Positions 8,570 to 18,105 of a stretch of 64,000 bases of DNA are shown piece after piece. The position numbers and the translations under genes are program-made. Positions within the stretch are counted from its first letter, which is position 1. Each line of letters begins with the position of its first letter. This stretch comes from Phytopythium helicoides (lineage: Eukaryota; Oomycota; Peronosporomycetes; Pythiales; Pythiaceae), in contig JANFNE010000087.1 of the NCBI GenBank assembly GCA_024867545.1, positions 21,319 to 85,318 of the forward strand, read 5' to 3'. Below the pieces are notes generated by a model. That model searched no databases. It saw nothing but the letters and a program-made list of their open reading frames with translations, and was not told the DNA's origin.

Positions 8570-11500
8570 TCTGCCCACGTAAAACGTTGGGTGCAGACGC
8601 ATGCTCGTTGGGATGTCTAGTGTGTAGGCATCACCATTGCATTTCACCACCGTGAACGGTCCAATGAACCTTGGCAGAAGTTTCGAACTTCCCAGGTTGG
8701 ACACTGCATATTCAGGCAGGTTCGCCGAACTAAGCAATACAAGATCATTGACCTTGAAAGATTGCTTGTTCTTCCTTCCACTCTTGTCTGCGTTTTGCTT
8801 TTGCAGATCCTGAGCCTGTGCGATTGCGTCTCGAACAAACCTCACAACGGCTTGTCTCCGCACGACAAAGTCATCGACTAGCTGCTTCTCGCGACCAGTT
8901 AGTTTATCTAACGGTTTCATTGATTCAAAATTGGCATTGAACTCGATGGCAGCATTCAGGTCATCATCTGACTGCGGCGTATTGTCATTCGCCGTAGTCC
9001 CTCCCCCACTTAAGGTAGAGACCTCTCCCACTAGTGACGCTGGTACTCTCGGATGGAGACCGTAGTTCACATAGAATGGGGAGTGACCCGTCGAGACATG
9101 CGTGGAATTGTTCAACGCAAACTCGCAGAGAGGGAGAAATTCACTCCACTCTCTAAATGACGTAGCGTAACTACGCAATACGTCTTCAAGGACACGATTC
9201 ACTCGTTCCGTTTGACCGTCCGTTTCAGGGTGCGCCGCTGTTGACATAGACAGCTTGGTGCCCAACAATTTGAACAATGCGCGCCAAAACTTGGATGTGA
9301 AGCGGGTGTCACGGTCTGACACGATCTCAGTTGGCAAGCCGTGCAAACGGAATACCACATCCAAAAAGACCTTGGCTGTCTTCTCGGCTGAGATCTTGTC
9401 CGAAACAGGAGCAAGATGGACCATCTTGCTGAATCGGTCCACAAACACCAGGATCCCATTCCTGCGGTGCTTGTCTCGTGGAAGTCCGAATATAAAATCC
9501 ATGCTCACGGACCTCCAACTGTCCTGAGGGACAGGCAATGAACAAAGTGGGGCCTGCGTGGAGCCTGAAGGCTTCACTCGCTGGCAGATCTCACAGGTCT
9601 TCACATACTTGCGAACCCACTTGTACATGTGTGGCCAGTAGTAATCTCGGGAAAGACTGAGAAATGTCTTCTCTCGTCCGAGATGGCCACCCGAAGGGCT
9701 GTCATGATACTCATACAAGAGTCGATGACGCACACCCTCATCGTTGGGAACAACAACTCGTTCTGTATCCCCATCTTCAACCGCGTAGTACAACAACCCA
9801 TTGTGTACTCGAAAGCGGTGAACGCGCGATCTTGTTCGTGCTGGGAGACCTTGCAGTGCCTTGTCAGAGGGATTCTTGAAATACTTGAGCAAGTCCTGAC
9901 AGGTCTCGTCAGACTTGTATCCCTCGATGATGTCTTCGCGCACTGAAGTCGAAGCTTGAACTGCGATCGCTTGAACATCTTCGCAGAGTCGACACGCTTC
10001 GTCCGGATCCTCGTTCTTGGACTTGGGATCATAGTCCGGACGTCTTGACAAGGCGTCGGCTAGGATGTTCATCTTGCCTGGCTTATAGTGCACAACAAAG
10101 TTGTACTCCGCAAAGAAGGAGAGCCACCTAACCATCCTTTGGGACAAGTGAGGAGTCTTTACCGCTGTTCGCAGCGACGCATGATCTGTGTAGATCGCAA
10201 AGCGCTCCTCGCCAAGCAAGTATACACGGAACTTGACTAAGGCATACTTCATCGCAAGAAGTTCCTTGTCATGAACTGGGTAGTTCCGTTCTGCGGGTCG
10301 GAGTTGTCGTGATTGATACGACACTACTCGCTCTCGGCCCTCATCATCGTGTTGCATCAAAGCGCAACCGATGGCATAGTCACTTGCATCACAGACGACG
10401 TGGAACGGCTTGTCGTGGTTCGGAACAGCCAGCACAGGAGCTTCACGAAGACTCCTCTTGACTTCTTCAAACACCGCTTTGTGATCTTCAGACAACTTCC
10501 ACTCAACGTCTTTCTTCAACAGTTGTGTGAGAGGCTGCACTAACGCTGCATAATTGCGCGTGTACTTGTGCAAGTAGTTGGCCAGACCCAACCACTGTCG
10601 TAGCTGTTTGACGTTCTGAGGCGCGGGCCAATCGTCAATAGCTTTGACCTTCTCCGGATCGACTCGAACACCATTCTTTCCCACAAAGCAACCGAGAACA
10701 GGAATCTCAGGGGCAAAGAACACGCACTTCTTTAAGTTTGCGTAGAGCTTGTTCTCACGCATGACCTGGAATACTTGACGAAGATGATCAAGATGAACAT
10801 CAACATCAGATCTTCCGTCCACGGCCTTACTATGAACGAATATATCGTCAAAGTAACTTGGTGCAAATGTTCGCAAAGGACGAAGAACATTCGTGACCAT
10901 GCGTTTGAAAGTCGCAGGTGCATTCTTCAGTCCTTGTGGCATCACTAACCATTTCCACAGCATACCACTCGGGGTACTCACTGCGGTTAGTGGGACATCG
11001 CTTTAGCGCATTCGAGGCTGATAGAATCCATCCTTCAGATCGATCGCACTGAAAACGGTGCTGCCAACCATTCCATCAAGGATCATGTCCTTGCGTGGAA
11101 CCGGAGTCTGAGCGGGAATAGTTGCATCATTCAGCTTGTTGAAAGCATGAACGATGTGCCATCCGCCAGTCGCCTTCTTCACACAGAAAGTGGGGCTGCA
11201 GTGCGGGGACTTGCTTTCTCGCACATGACCAGCCTTTGCGCGTTGTGCAAAGAACTCGTCGATAGCATCGACTTGCTCCTTTGGCAACGGCCACTGTCTA
11301 GTGATACAGTACTTCGTGCCAGGAAGTACATCAATCTCGTGACGAATGCCTCTGTCAAATGGCAGTTCGTCCGGCACCTTGTCGGGGAATATGTCCTCAA
11401 ACTCCCGGACAAGCTCATACACGGGGTTCTCCTTGAGGGCATCCCATGACTGCTCCTCGAACCTTTCCTTCCGTGTCTTCTCGTGCAACACTTCAGCATC

Positions 11501-12694
11501 CACACTCGATGATGTGTTGACGAGGTCTTCGTCGATTGCCTCAACAATCGCGCAAAGCTGCGAAATTTCGCCTTTCGCCAGGCTACGCATAAGCGCCTTC
11601 TTGCTCATCACGGGCAAGGAAACCAAATCTTCGACTGAACTTGGAGGATTTTCAATCTTCACGTGACGGAACACATCGACGTCACCATCTTCACCGTAGA
11701 CCACGACGTTCGCATAACTGCTTGTGATGCCTCTCTGTGGGTCACCACCTTCATCGCCTTGACTCGCATCTTGATCAGGGATGCTTGACGACGGAAAACT
11801 CTCTTCGTCGGGTTTCTTCATATCTTGGGAAGGATCTTCACACTTCACGCCATGACGAGCTTTCTCGTCACCAATGGCAAAGGAGACAGTCTTTTTCTGG
11901 CGCCTGACTGCTCCACCTCCAGTAGTCGTCTCGGGCTTGTCTTGTGGGATTGAGGGGCCATCGCACTCCTGAGTCCCAATCGACGCATCTTCCACAGACG
12001 CATACGCCCAAATCACTTCACCTGCTGCAACGCAGCCCAGGTCTTCGTTGACACTCTTGTCGACGGAAATCTTCATCTTCATCCAGTCAATGCGAGGTTG
12101 GTAACGCTTCAACCATGGCATGCCCAGGATGATGTCAAACTTGTCATCGAGATCGAGGAGAATGAAATCGTCCTCGCCTCGGAAATCTTCAAACTCGATT
12201 GCCAAGCGCACGGTTCGCTTAGGCATCTTCACAGTCGACCCATTGGCCAACCGAACAACCATATATTTCGTCGCATCGTGAGGAGTCTTGTCACTCCCGA
12301 TCACGACTTTCGCTCGAACAAAATTATTCGACGCTCCAGTGTCAACCAAAGCACGTAGAGGCGTTTCAATACCATCTACATGAACTTTGAGCATGATCAG
12401 AGCAGTGCTCTGACTGACACTTCCATCACTCCTCGTGGAAACTGCACGTGCCTCATGCACATCGGGGCCAGAGTCCTGTGTCTCCACAACATTCACAGTC
12501 CTCTTGTCGGGCCCAGTAGGGAGCCCCGCCCCTACTGGTCGTTCCCGTTTTTTGACCCTTGGGAACGGTCGAACCGGCGGCCGAAATTTCGGTTGCTGTT
12601 CTGGTTCGAACGCGATCCTTGTGTCTCTTGCCGATTCGGCAAGGACATCTTGCAGTTTCGAGCGATATGACCCGGCTTCCCGCAACGGAAACAT
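7827..12694 (-). pseudogene. pol: Gypsy Pol: protease, RT, RNase H, integrase, chromodomain; one stop and one frameshift
   Basis: In order: aspartic protease (ALVDTGASNNF), RT (SAIDLKDGFYQ, the LVMPQGLKNAPATF block, catalytic SYFDDIFVHSK), RNase H (HVVCDASDYAIGCAL, FAIYTDHASLR), integrase zinc domain (HLGREKT...CEICQ), integrase core (MDFIFGLP, SDRDTRF), then GRLKPYL. An in-frame TAA at 11003-11005 falls within RT just upstream of the SDVPLTAVSTPSG block, where a sense codon is expected. After about 8473 the protein must change frame; the Pro/Ser/Arg-rich linker and the chromodomain (WIVESIVGHED, YRVRWRGYPPSLDTWEP) continue to 7827 in the new frame. The chromodomain probably directs insertion to particular chromatin. 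RT catalytic residues are intact. Confidence 0.88.
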
Positions 12695-13575
12695 TTCCCA
12701 TCGTTGCGAGGACGCTTGTTGTCGGTATGTTGGACATACGACAGATCCATCGGCTCTGGTCCATTGTTAGCCGACGATGTCACGCGGACTTGACGTGGAA
12801 CTGGTCCACCGAACTTGGCTTGCTTGATGCTGAATTCTTCTTGCATCGCTCTCTCGATGGCTTGATCCAGCGTCGTCGGGTATTCGCGGAACAGTTGGTT
12901 CCGGATCGGTCCATCGTCCAGACCGGCCATGAATGTGACAACTTGTGTTGCCATATCGATCGGCTGATCCACAATGCACGACACGAGATATCGTGCGCGT
13001 TGTGCATACGAGTGGAGGTCTTGGCGTCCTTGTTGAAGCTTGAGAAACTCGGCACGAGCACGAAACTCGCTCTGCGGAGGCTCGAACGCGCGCTTTAGCT
13101 CTTGCTTGAAGTCGTCGAGGTTGTAGAAGCATGTTGGCTCCGCCAAACGCTTCCCAAACGCCCAACTCTTCGCTCGACCCGCAAGGTTGGACATTGCGAA
13201 CAACACTTGCTGCGTCGGGTCCCGGAGCTGTCTTGCAGTCACTGCTGCATCCAACTCAACGAACCATCTCGCCAGAGGTTCGTTCTCTCCGCCGCGATAC
13301 GGGGAGATGTCGAGCTTCAGAGGCGTTACTTTCATCGTCGAGACAGGAGTTGCGGGCTGTCGACGAGAGTCCATGACCTCATGGTGCATGAAGCTCACTG
13401 CCGCGCTTCGCTGCTCATCCGGAGAGGCTGATCTCAACAGTGTGATCACAGCTGCCTCACCGATGACTGCGCTCATCCGCTCGAGGGCTGCCCACTCATG
13501 ACCGGACAAATGAGGAAACTGCTCATTCGTCAGCGTCACTTGGTCTTCGTGCAGCACACTCGTCGGAGTCTCCAT
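12532..13575 (-). CDS. gag: Gypsy Gag polyprotein
   Basis: This is the nucleocapsid/structural protein of the gypsy element. The ATG at 13573-13575 is chosen because the 25 codons upstream lack an ATG; the protein is then about 347 aa. The central part has the retrotransposon Gag pattern (ARWFVELDAAVTARQL, a region of conserved Trp/Phe, then LQQGRQDLHSYAQRARYL), and near the C-terminus there is a CCHC zinc knuckle CFRCGKPGHIARNC. The tail is Asn/Arg/Ser-rich. It overlaps the pol frame by about 160 bp in a different register, so Pol would be made by frameshifting or by a separate start. It appears intact. Confidence 0.9.
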   Translation of the reverse strand: METPTSVLHEDQVTLTNEQFPHLSGHEWAALERMSAVIGEAAVITLLRSASPDEQRSAAVSFMHHEVMDSRRQPATPVSTMKVTPLKLDISPYRGGENEPLARWFVELDAAVTARQLRDPTQQVLFAMSNLAGRAKSWAFGKRLAEPTCFYNLDDFKQELKRAFEPPQSEFRARAEFLKLQQGRQDLHSYAQRARYLVSCIVDQPIDMATQVVTFMAGLDDGPIRNQLFREYPTTLDQAIERAMQEEFSIKQAKFGGPVPRQVRVTSSANNGPEPMDLSYVQHTDNKRPRNDGKCFRCGKPGHIARNCKMSLPNRQETQGSRSNQNSNRNFGRRFDRSQGSKNGNDQ

Positions 13576-13745
13576 CCCTTCTGCTGTCTGCGCAATAGAC
13601 AGGGAGAGTCTTGAAAGGAAGTGCACAAAGGGCGAAAGCCTCTTTGTCAATCCTCTTCTAGAGCAGGGTTCACGAAGTGCTCAGCGCAACTTCGGCAATC
13701 CCTTCTAGGAAGGTCGCAGGAAGGACCTCTCGAAGTGCTACCAGG

Positions 13746-14337
13746 TGTAATGGGGCGCTGTCCACGACAGTCCCCAAAACACGGCACACACGCTTGCGCT
13801 TGAGGAAGACTTGGCCTCTCCCGACTTGGAGGGAGGAGGAAGGAGACTTGAGATGAAGGCGGCAAATTTGCAACTGAATTGAAAAGCTTATGGTTCCTGA
13901 ATCCTACGAGCATAAAACCACTAGGGTCCTATGGGGTTAAATGCAATCAACCTACAAATGCAATATAAAACCTTGGGTTGAATCAGGTTGAACTTGAAGC
14001 TTGGACCAGGAGAATGTTCTCCAACTTGAACTTGAACTTGAGCTTCGGGTTCTTCAACAAAGAACCTCTCTCTCGCCACGTGGCACGTTGTGATTGGTTG
14101 AAACCACGAACATGTACCCACAATGACACGTCGGCTTCGTCACTAGAGAGAAATCCAGCAGGAACCATCTTCATGCACAGAGACACGTGTGCAGAGAGCA
14201 CTCGAGAATGCTTCGAGAACATTCCGTGCGGTCGCAATCATTGATTGCTCCCGTGAGTGTGTCTCACACCAGTCTGCTGCCACAGACACCAATCTGTGAC
14301 CAGATTGTGTCATGTAATGGACATGGGGCCCATTACA
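13746..14337 (-). repeat. 5' LTR of the gypsy element
   Basis: 592 bp, matching the LTR at 6852-7443 base for base as far as I can read it. It is followed directly by the second AGCTT target copy (14338-14342) and the remainder of the capsid gene. Confidence 0.95.
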
Positions 14338-16059
14338 AGCTTGCAGATCAGTTCCTTTTCCAGTCCTCTCTTAAGAGCGATCCAGAAATCAAGGTCTCTC
14401 AGCGTAAGCGGGTCCCTTTTGTAATCGATATCAACCAAGGCAGTTATGCGAATGGTGTTGTTACGATCGATGCCACTTCACAGCTAAACGGTGCCGAAGG
14501 CTTTGGTTCTCTTCGTGATGCCTATCTCATTGTACCGTACAAAGTCAGCATGAAGAACACGCATGCATCGGTTGCTCTCGGTGCCGCTGCTAATCGTCTC
14601 AGTGTCGGACTAAAGTGTGGGGTCTGGAACGTGATCGATAGTATGAGTCTGGAGCTTAACGGCAAGACTGTCGTGAGTATGCAAGATTACGCTCTATTTG
14701 CTAACAACCTACGAGCCCAGACGGAGTACTCAACAGGCTACGTTGACAAGCATGGTGCTGAGTCATACCTCTTCCCCGATTCGGCGACATCGACGGTGTG
14801 GAGCTCTGCCGCTAGCACGAATGGCGATGGGTATTGCAACAACACGGCCAATATTGCGGGTAATCCATCGATTGGAGGCGTCCTTCCCGCGAACCCTGGC
14901 TTTGTGAACCGACTATTGTGTAACCCTCCTTTGTCCTCGACGAACACTTTTGGATGGCCGACTATTCCCTCTGCTTCGTCGTCTGTAATTTCCAATCAGG
15001 TTGGGCGTGGCGCGTTCGTGGCCGGTGCTGCGACGGCAGGGGCGATTGCAGGAACGTGGAACTACATGCTCAAGATTCGTCTCGTGGATCTCCATCCAAT
15101 CTTCGACCACCTTGACCTCATGGCGAACCCTCAGATCAAGTTGCGTCTCCGGCTGAACCAGGGGTCGGCTGTGATCACTTCCAATGCATCATCTCAGATG
15201 ACTCTATCATCAGTGACGCTAGCAAGCGGCAACGTTTGCCCCACCATGGTCAGCTCATCTCAATCAGGTTCTCCAAACAATACCGTTGTACCAGCGAGCG
15301 GTCAATTTACGGTTGCATGGGGGGGGGGGGGGGGGGGGGGGGGGGGGGCTGTTACTAACTCGCTTGAACCTGCAGTTGATTCAACCTACTTGCCGTTTAC
15401 GACCGTTCGTCTCTACGTCCCATTCTTTGATCTCGAAAACCCTCAGGCTCTTATTAGTAAGCCGGAGAAACGAATTAGATACTTGTCGTATTACCCCCAG
15501 TGGTTCTACCAGCGCGCCGGAGTCGGTGTGAAGGGGGATGCAGCATAACACCGCTTTCGACCTACAGCTGTCAGCTAGCTTGAAGAATGCTAAGCTCGTT
15601 GCATTGTTCCCTTTCGCAGAAACATCCTCTGGTAATTTTGCTTCATCGACTTGCCAGCAGTTCCAGAGTCCATTCGACAGCGCCTCATGGACGGTGCAAG
15701 CTGGGAGCGCTATTCGGAATTTCAACGTTAGGATTGGCAGTCAGCAAGCCTTTGATTTGAATTTCGATTACAGTTGGCATTCGTTTGTAAATGAGTTTGC
15801 TAAACTAGGAGCTATCAACGGCGACCTGACGGAGCAGCTATCAAACGGTTTGATCGACATGCGTACATGGGATCTGACCAATCGAGTCTTGATCGCCGAC
15901 GTAAGTCGTATGACAGAGAAGGACGTACCTCAATCGATCCAGATACAAGGAGTGAACGCTTCTGCGCAAGGAGTCAACCTTCTGGTACTCGTAGCGTACG
16001 AGAACGAGCTGGTGGTTAATCGACTCACAGGGGAAGTCACTGATTACACGGCGTCGTGA
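14338..16059 (+). pseudogene. PLV double-jelly-roll major capsid protein, split by gypsy and frameshifted
   Basis: The gene starts at 6837 with five codons (M-T-T-Q-L), is cut by the gypsy element, and resumes at 14343 after the target duplication in the same frame. It reads SQRKRVPFVIDINQGSY, then SLELNGKTVVSM, YLIVPYKVSM and a long Ser/Thr/Gly-rich loop region. A 30-G homopolymer at 15319-15348 encodes poly-Gly. At 15533-15537 a G5 run shifts the frame: one register stops at 15546-15548, while the true C-terminus continues one base out through SFVNEFAKL, SNGLIDMRTWDLTNRVLIADVSR and VLVAYENELVV to TGA at 16057-16059. The C-terminal part is typical of PLV/virophage capsid proteins. Total is near 577 codons, the expected size. 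Confidence 0.85.
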
Positions 16060-16235
16060 TCAAGAAAAAATTTACATGTTCTTGTAGCATTCGGATCATA
16101 TTCAAGTGGTCTTGTTGGCAGCTGACGGAACGTCGGTGGCTCATACCGGTACGGCTGGGGTGGAGGCTTACAGACGTATTTGATGCGATTGTCGAATGGC
16201 GGTGACTCGGGCACGTCAACGTACTCGATGTCCAT
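16044..16235 (-). CDS. PLV small Pro/Tyr-rich protein, 63 aa
   Basis: A short ORF converging on, and overlapping by about 16 bp, the end of the capsid gene. Its ATG is preceded by AGATATAACA, the same type of box found before the other genes of the cluster. The product is acidic at the N-terminus and Pro/Tyr/Arg-rich in the middle, with no recognised domain. Gene status is supported mainly by the upstream box and the tight spacing (8 bp) to the next gene on the same strand. Confidence 0.45.
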   Translation of the reverse strand: MDIEYVDVPESPPFDNRIKYVCKPPPQPYRYEPPTFRQLPTRPLEYDPNATRTCKFFLDHDAV

Positions 16236-16243
16236 TGTTATAT

Positions 16244-16555
16244 CTAGAGGATCTTTGCTAACTCAGTTCGCAGCTTGTTCATCTTCTCTGAGAATGGAGA
16301 CGTCATAAGCCATTGGAGATACGGGCGGTCAATTTCCAGCACCTGTAATATTGATTTGTTTTTGTACTTGCCGAAGGTAAGCAGGTAGCTGTCATCGCTG
16401 CCCTTTAATTTCTCGTCGAGATACGCTTTGAGCTTCTGCTTGGCCTGCGTGATGATCTCCTGGCTGTGCACCCACCGCATGTATCTCGGGTCTTCTGCGT
16501 ACACCTCATCGAAGGTTTTCCCCTTGTACTTCCCGAAATCGATCTCGGCCATCAT
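16244..16555 (-). CDS. PLV protein with two exonuclease X C-terminal-like (DUF3820-type) repeats, 103 aa
   Basis: Two copies of one module are visible: FGKYKGKTFDEVYAEDPRYM followed by Arg-Trp at residues about 7-28, and FGKYKNKSILQVLEIDRPYL followed by Gln-Trp at residues about 61-82. Each has the F-G-K-Y-K-G-K-[ST] start and a D-x-x-Y-[ML]-x-W end. This module is known as the C-terminal domain of exodeoxyribonuclease X and as stand-alone small proteins in phages and large DNA viruses; its role is not settled. There is no nuclease domain here. The start is at 16555, with another Met directly after; GTATATAGGAC lies just upstream. Intact. Confidence 0.65.
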   Translation of the reverse strand: MMAEIDFGKYKGKTFDEVYAEDPRYMRWVHSQEIITQAKQKLKAYLDEKLKGSDDSYLLTFGKYKNKSILQVLEIDRPYLQWLMTSPFSEKMNKLRTELAKIL

Positions 16556-16559
16556 GTCC

Positions 16560-17430
16560 TATATACCTAGCTAGATCTTTTTCGTGAAAAAAAAAAAATA
16601 TTTTTTGCAATCTGACCAGCACGTCCCTGAAGATCTGGAGGTACCCCTTTATTCTCGATCAGCAAAGGATATTGAGATTGCAAAATTGATGAGGGATTCT
16701 CGCTGATTGGCTGATGAGGTTCTCTTTTGTCCAATGAGCGCACATGAACGCTTCTGATTGGTTCATTAAATCAAGGAGACTTTTCATCAATTCTAGGAGA
16801 CTTTTCATCCTGTATGGGAGGATTTTCATCCTGTATGAGAGGTTTTGTGTCACTATGAAGGGGCGTGGTGACCAGAGACCCAGAACTATAAACCGCACTG
16901 CTTCACATTTGTAGGGGCACCCTACGTACCCATCACTTGCACCTAGTATGAGGAGATCGTGACTTGCTTTTACTATTGAGCGCAGGGAGGGAGGTCATGG
17001 AGCAGTAGTATTTGTCCTTTGTATGCTTCCACCGTCACGCTAGCATTGATTATGAGGAGATCGTGACTTGCTTTTACTATTGAGCGCAGGGAGGGAGGTC
17101 ATGGAGCAGTAGTATTTGTCCTTTGTATGCTTCCACCGTCACACTAGCACTGAGTATGTGGACGTCATAGAGCTGCCGACGCAGGGTTGAGAGACGGCAT
17201 TCTCGAAATTTCCAGACAAGAACCACAACGACGCACAGCCGCACACTGCCAATGCCGCACGCCACCACGCCACGCTGAGCTGCAGAACCAGAGCCACGCT
17301 CCGACAACCGCACGCATGCCACCACGCAGAGCCCCACACGCCGAGCCGCACGACGCACGCCACCGCCAAGAGCCCACGCCACGCAGAACCGCACCACGCA
17401 CCACAGGGAGGGGTAAAACCATCGCTAATA
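16560..17430. other. Non-coding region with imperfect short repeats and TATA-like box
   Basis: It starts with an A12 tract and T-rich stretch beyond the last virus-like gene. At about 16780-16860 there are four imperfect copies of a 22-bp unit built on AGGAGACTTTTCATCCTGTA. CTATAAA at 16887-16893 could be a core promoter facing right. A 104-bp tandem duplication follows (16947-17154), then a stretch to 17400 rich in CGCAC/CCACGC words. No convincing gene. Confidence 0.5.
16947..17154. repeat. Tandem duplication, 2 x 104 bp
   Basis: Copy 1 is 16947-17050 and copy 2 is 17051-17154. Each begins TATGAGGAGATCGTGACTTG and they differ at only a few bases near the end (CGCTAGCATTGAT versus CACTAGCACTGAG). 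A third partial start (TATGTGG) follows at 17155. Confidence 0.9.
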
Positions 17431-17431
17431 A

Positions 17432-17935
17432 AGGAGATTCTCTGAATTTCATTCTCGCTTTTGCGACTACACCCCGATTCCATCGTTTACCGAGCTGCAG
17501 TGCGCCAAGTTCCAGGCACGCTACCTCTCTCTTTCCCCCTACGCCGAAGCATACAAGAATGGTTCGATCAGCTGCAGCGCCTTCAATGTATCCGGCGATC
17601 GATGCAGCAAGATGGTGAAGACTAACGTTGCTCCAGCATTCTGCTCCCACGTACATGCGAATGGAATCCCATCACCTGAACTCACGGAACTGGTTGGTGT
17701 AGAGAGAGAAATCGTATCCAACATCAGACAGATGATGAAGATGGGTGAGCCTGCGCTCCAATACTTTCTTCATGAGTCGCGCCGCCACCTCCAACGTATC
17801 CTCGAACAAGAAGCTATGAAGCAGATGGAACGCATGCGCCTTGCCCCGTCCTCCCAGCCACGCATCGAGCTCGTTGAAGAGGGACAGCCGATGGTGAGCT
17901 ACGGCCCCTACCGCGACCCGTACCCAGATCTTTAG
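17432..17935 (+). CDS. Unrecognised protein with small Cys/His cluster, start uncertain
   Basis: The frame is open from 17432; the first ATG is at 17612, but upstream codons read as convincing protein, so the start may lie in an unseen upstream exon. Before and after the ATG the residues Cys-x10-Cys...Phe-Cys-x2-His (in GDRCSKMVK and AFCSHVHANG) look like a small zinc-binding knot of the kind that occurs in short Cys/Cys/Cys/His motifs. The remainder is helical and charged (LQRILEQEAMKQMERM), ending in a Pro/Tyr-rich tail. No ATATA box precedes it, so I do not assign it to the virus-like cluster. Function unknown. Confidence 0.4.
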   Translation, partial: RRFSEFHSRFCDYTPIPSFTELQCAKFQARYLSLSPYAEAYKNGSISCSAFNVSGDRCSKMVKTNVAPAFCSHVHANGIPSPELTELVGVEREIVSNIRQMMKMGEPALQYFLHESRRHLQRILEQEAMKQMERMRLAPSSQPRIELVEEGQPMVSYGPYRDPYPDL

Positions 17936-18105
17936 GTAGAGCAGGGGCGCGGAACAATGCGCTAGTCGAAAGGCTACAGTGAGTAACGCTGAATACTTGA
18001 CGTCGTTGACGTGGATTTCATTTTGAACATTCTTGAAGTACGGTGGATGATCCGCGACCTACTGCTTAGCCTCGTGGTGACCTCACTTCGCATTTCGCAT
18101 TGAAG

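Larger units (their letters stand above)
6852..14337 (-). mobile_element. Ty3/gypsy chromodomain LTR retrotransposon inserted in the PLV capsid gene
   Basis: The element is 7,486 bp, flanked by the 5-bp target duplication AGCTT (6847-6851 and 14338-14342). The LTRs are both 592 bp, begin TGTAATGGG and end CCCATTACA, and I see no difference between them, so the insertion is recent. Coding runs on the minus strand: gag (13575-12532), then protease, RT, RNase H, integrase and chromodomain (12694-7827). A polypurine tract (7 G on the minus strand, plus-strand C at 7448-7454) lies at 7447-7458 next to the 3' LTR. Next to the 5' LTR the minus strand reads CCTGGTAGCAC, a candidate primer site beginning TGG, not matched to any tRNA. 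A premature stop and a frameshift in pol suggest this copy is not autonomous. Confidence 0.93.
1990..16560. mobile_element. Endogenous Polinton-like virus (PLV) relic, interrupted by a gypsy element
   Basis: A compact bidirectional gene cluster encodes the virion module of Polinton-like viruses and virophages: FtsK/HerA-type packaging ATPase (4125), penton/minor capsid (4820), pVI-like protein (5687), adenain/Ulp1-like protease (6415) and double-jelly-roll capsid protein (6837 + 14343). An S74 fibre (2516-4092) and small ORFs accompany it. Intergenic gaps are tens of bases, and ATATA-type boxes stand before nearly all starts. No DNA polymerase, primase-helicase or integrase is visible, and no terminal inverted repeat was found, so the left end appears truncated at the copia remnant. 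Stops or frameshifts in ATPase, penton, capsid and fibre show that it is dead. The name follows gene content; assignment to a named viral group would need phylogeny. Confidence 0.8.

Noticed and set aside
13728..13745. Sequence next to the gypsy 5' LTR as a defined tRNA primer-binding site.
   Set aside because: It begins with TGG as expected, but the following bases lack a recognisable T-arm complement, so no tRNA can be named.
16947..17154. Possible CRISPR-like or terminal repeat of the PLV at the 104-bp duplication.
   Set aside because: Only two direct copies without spacers, and no matching inverted copy at the left end of the element.
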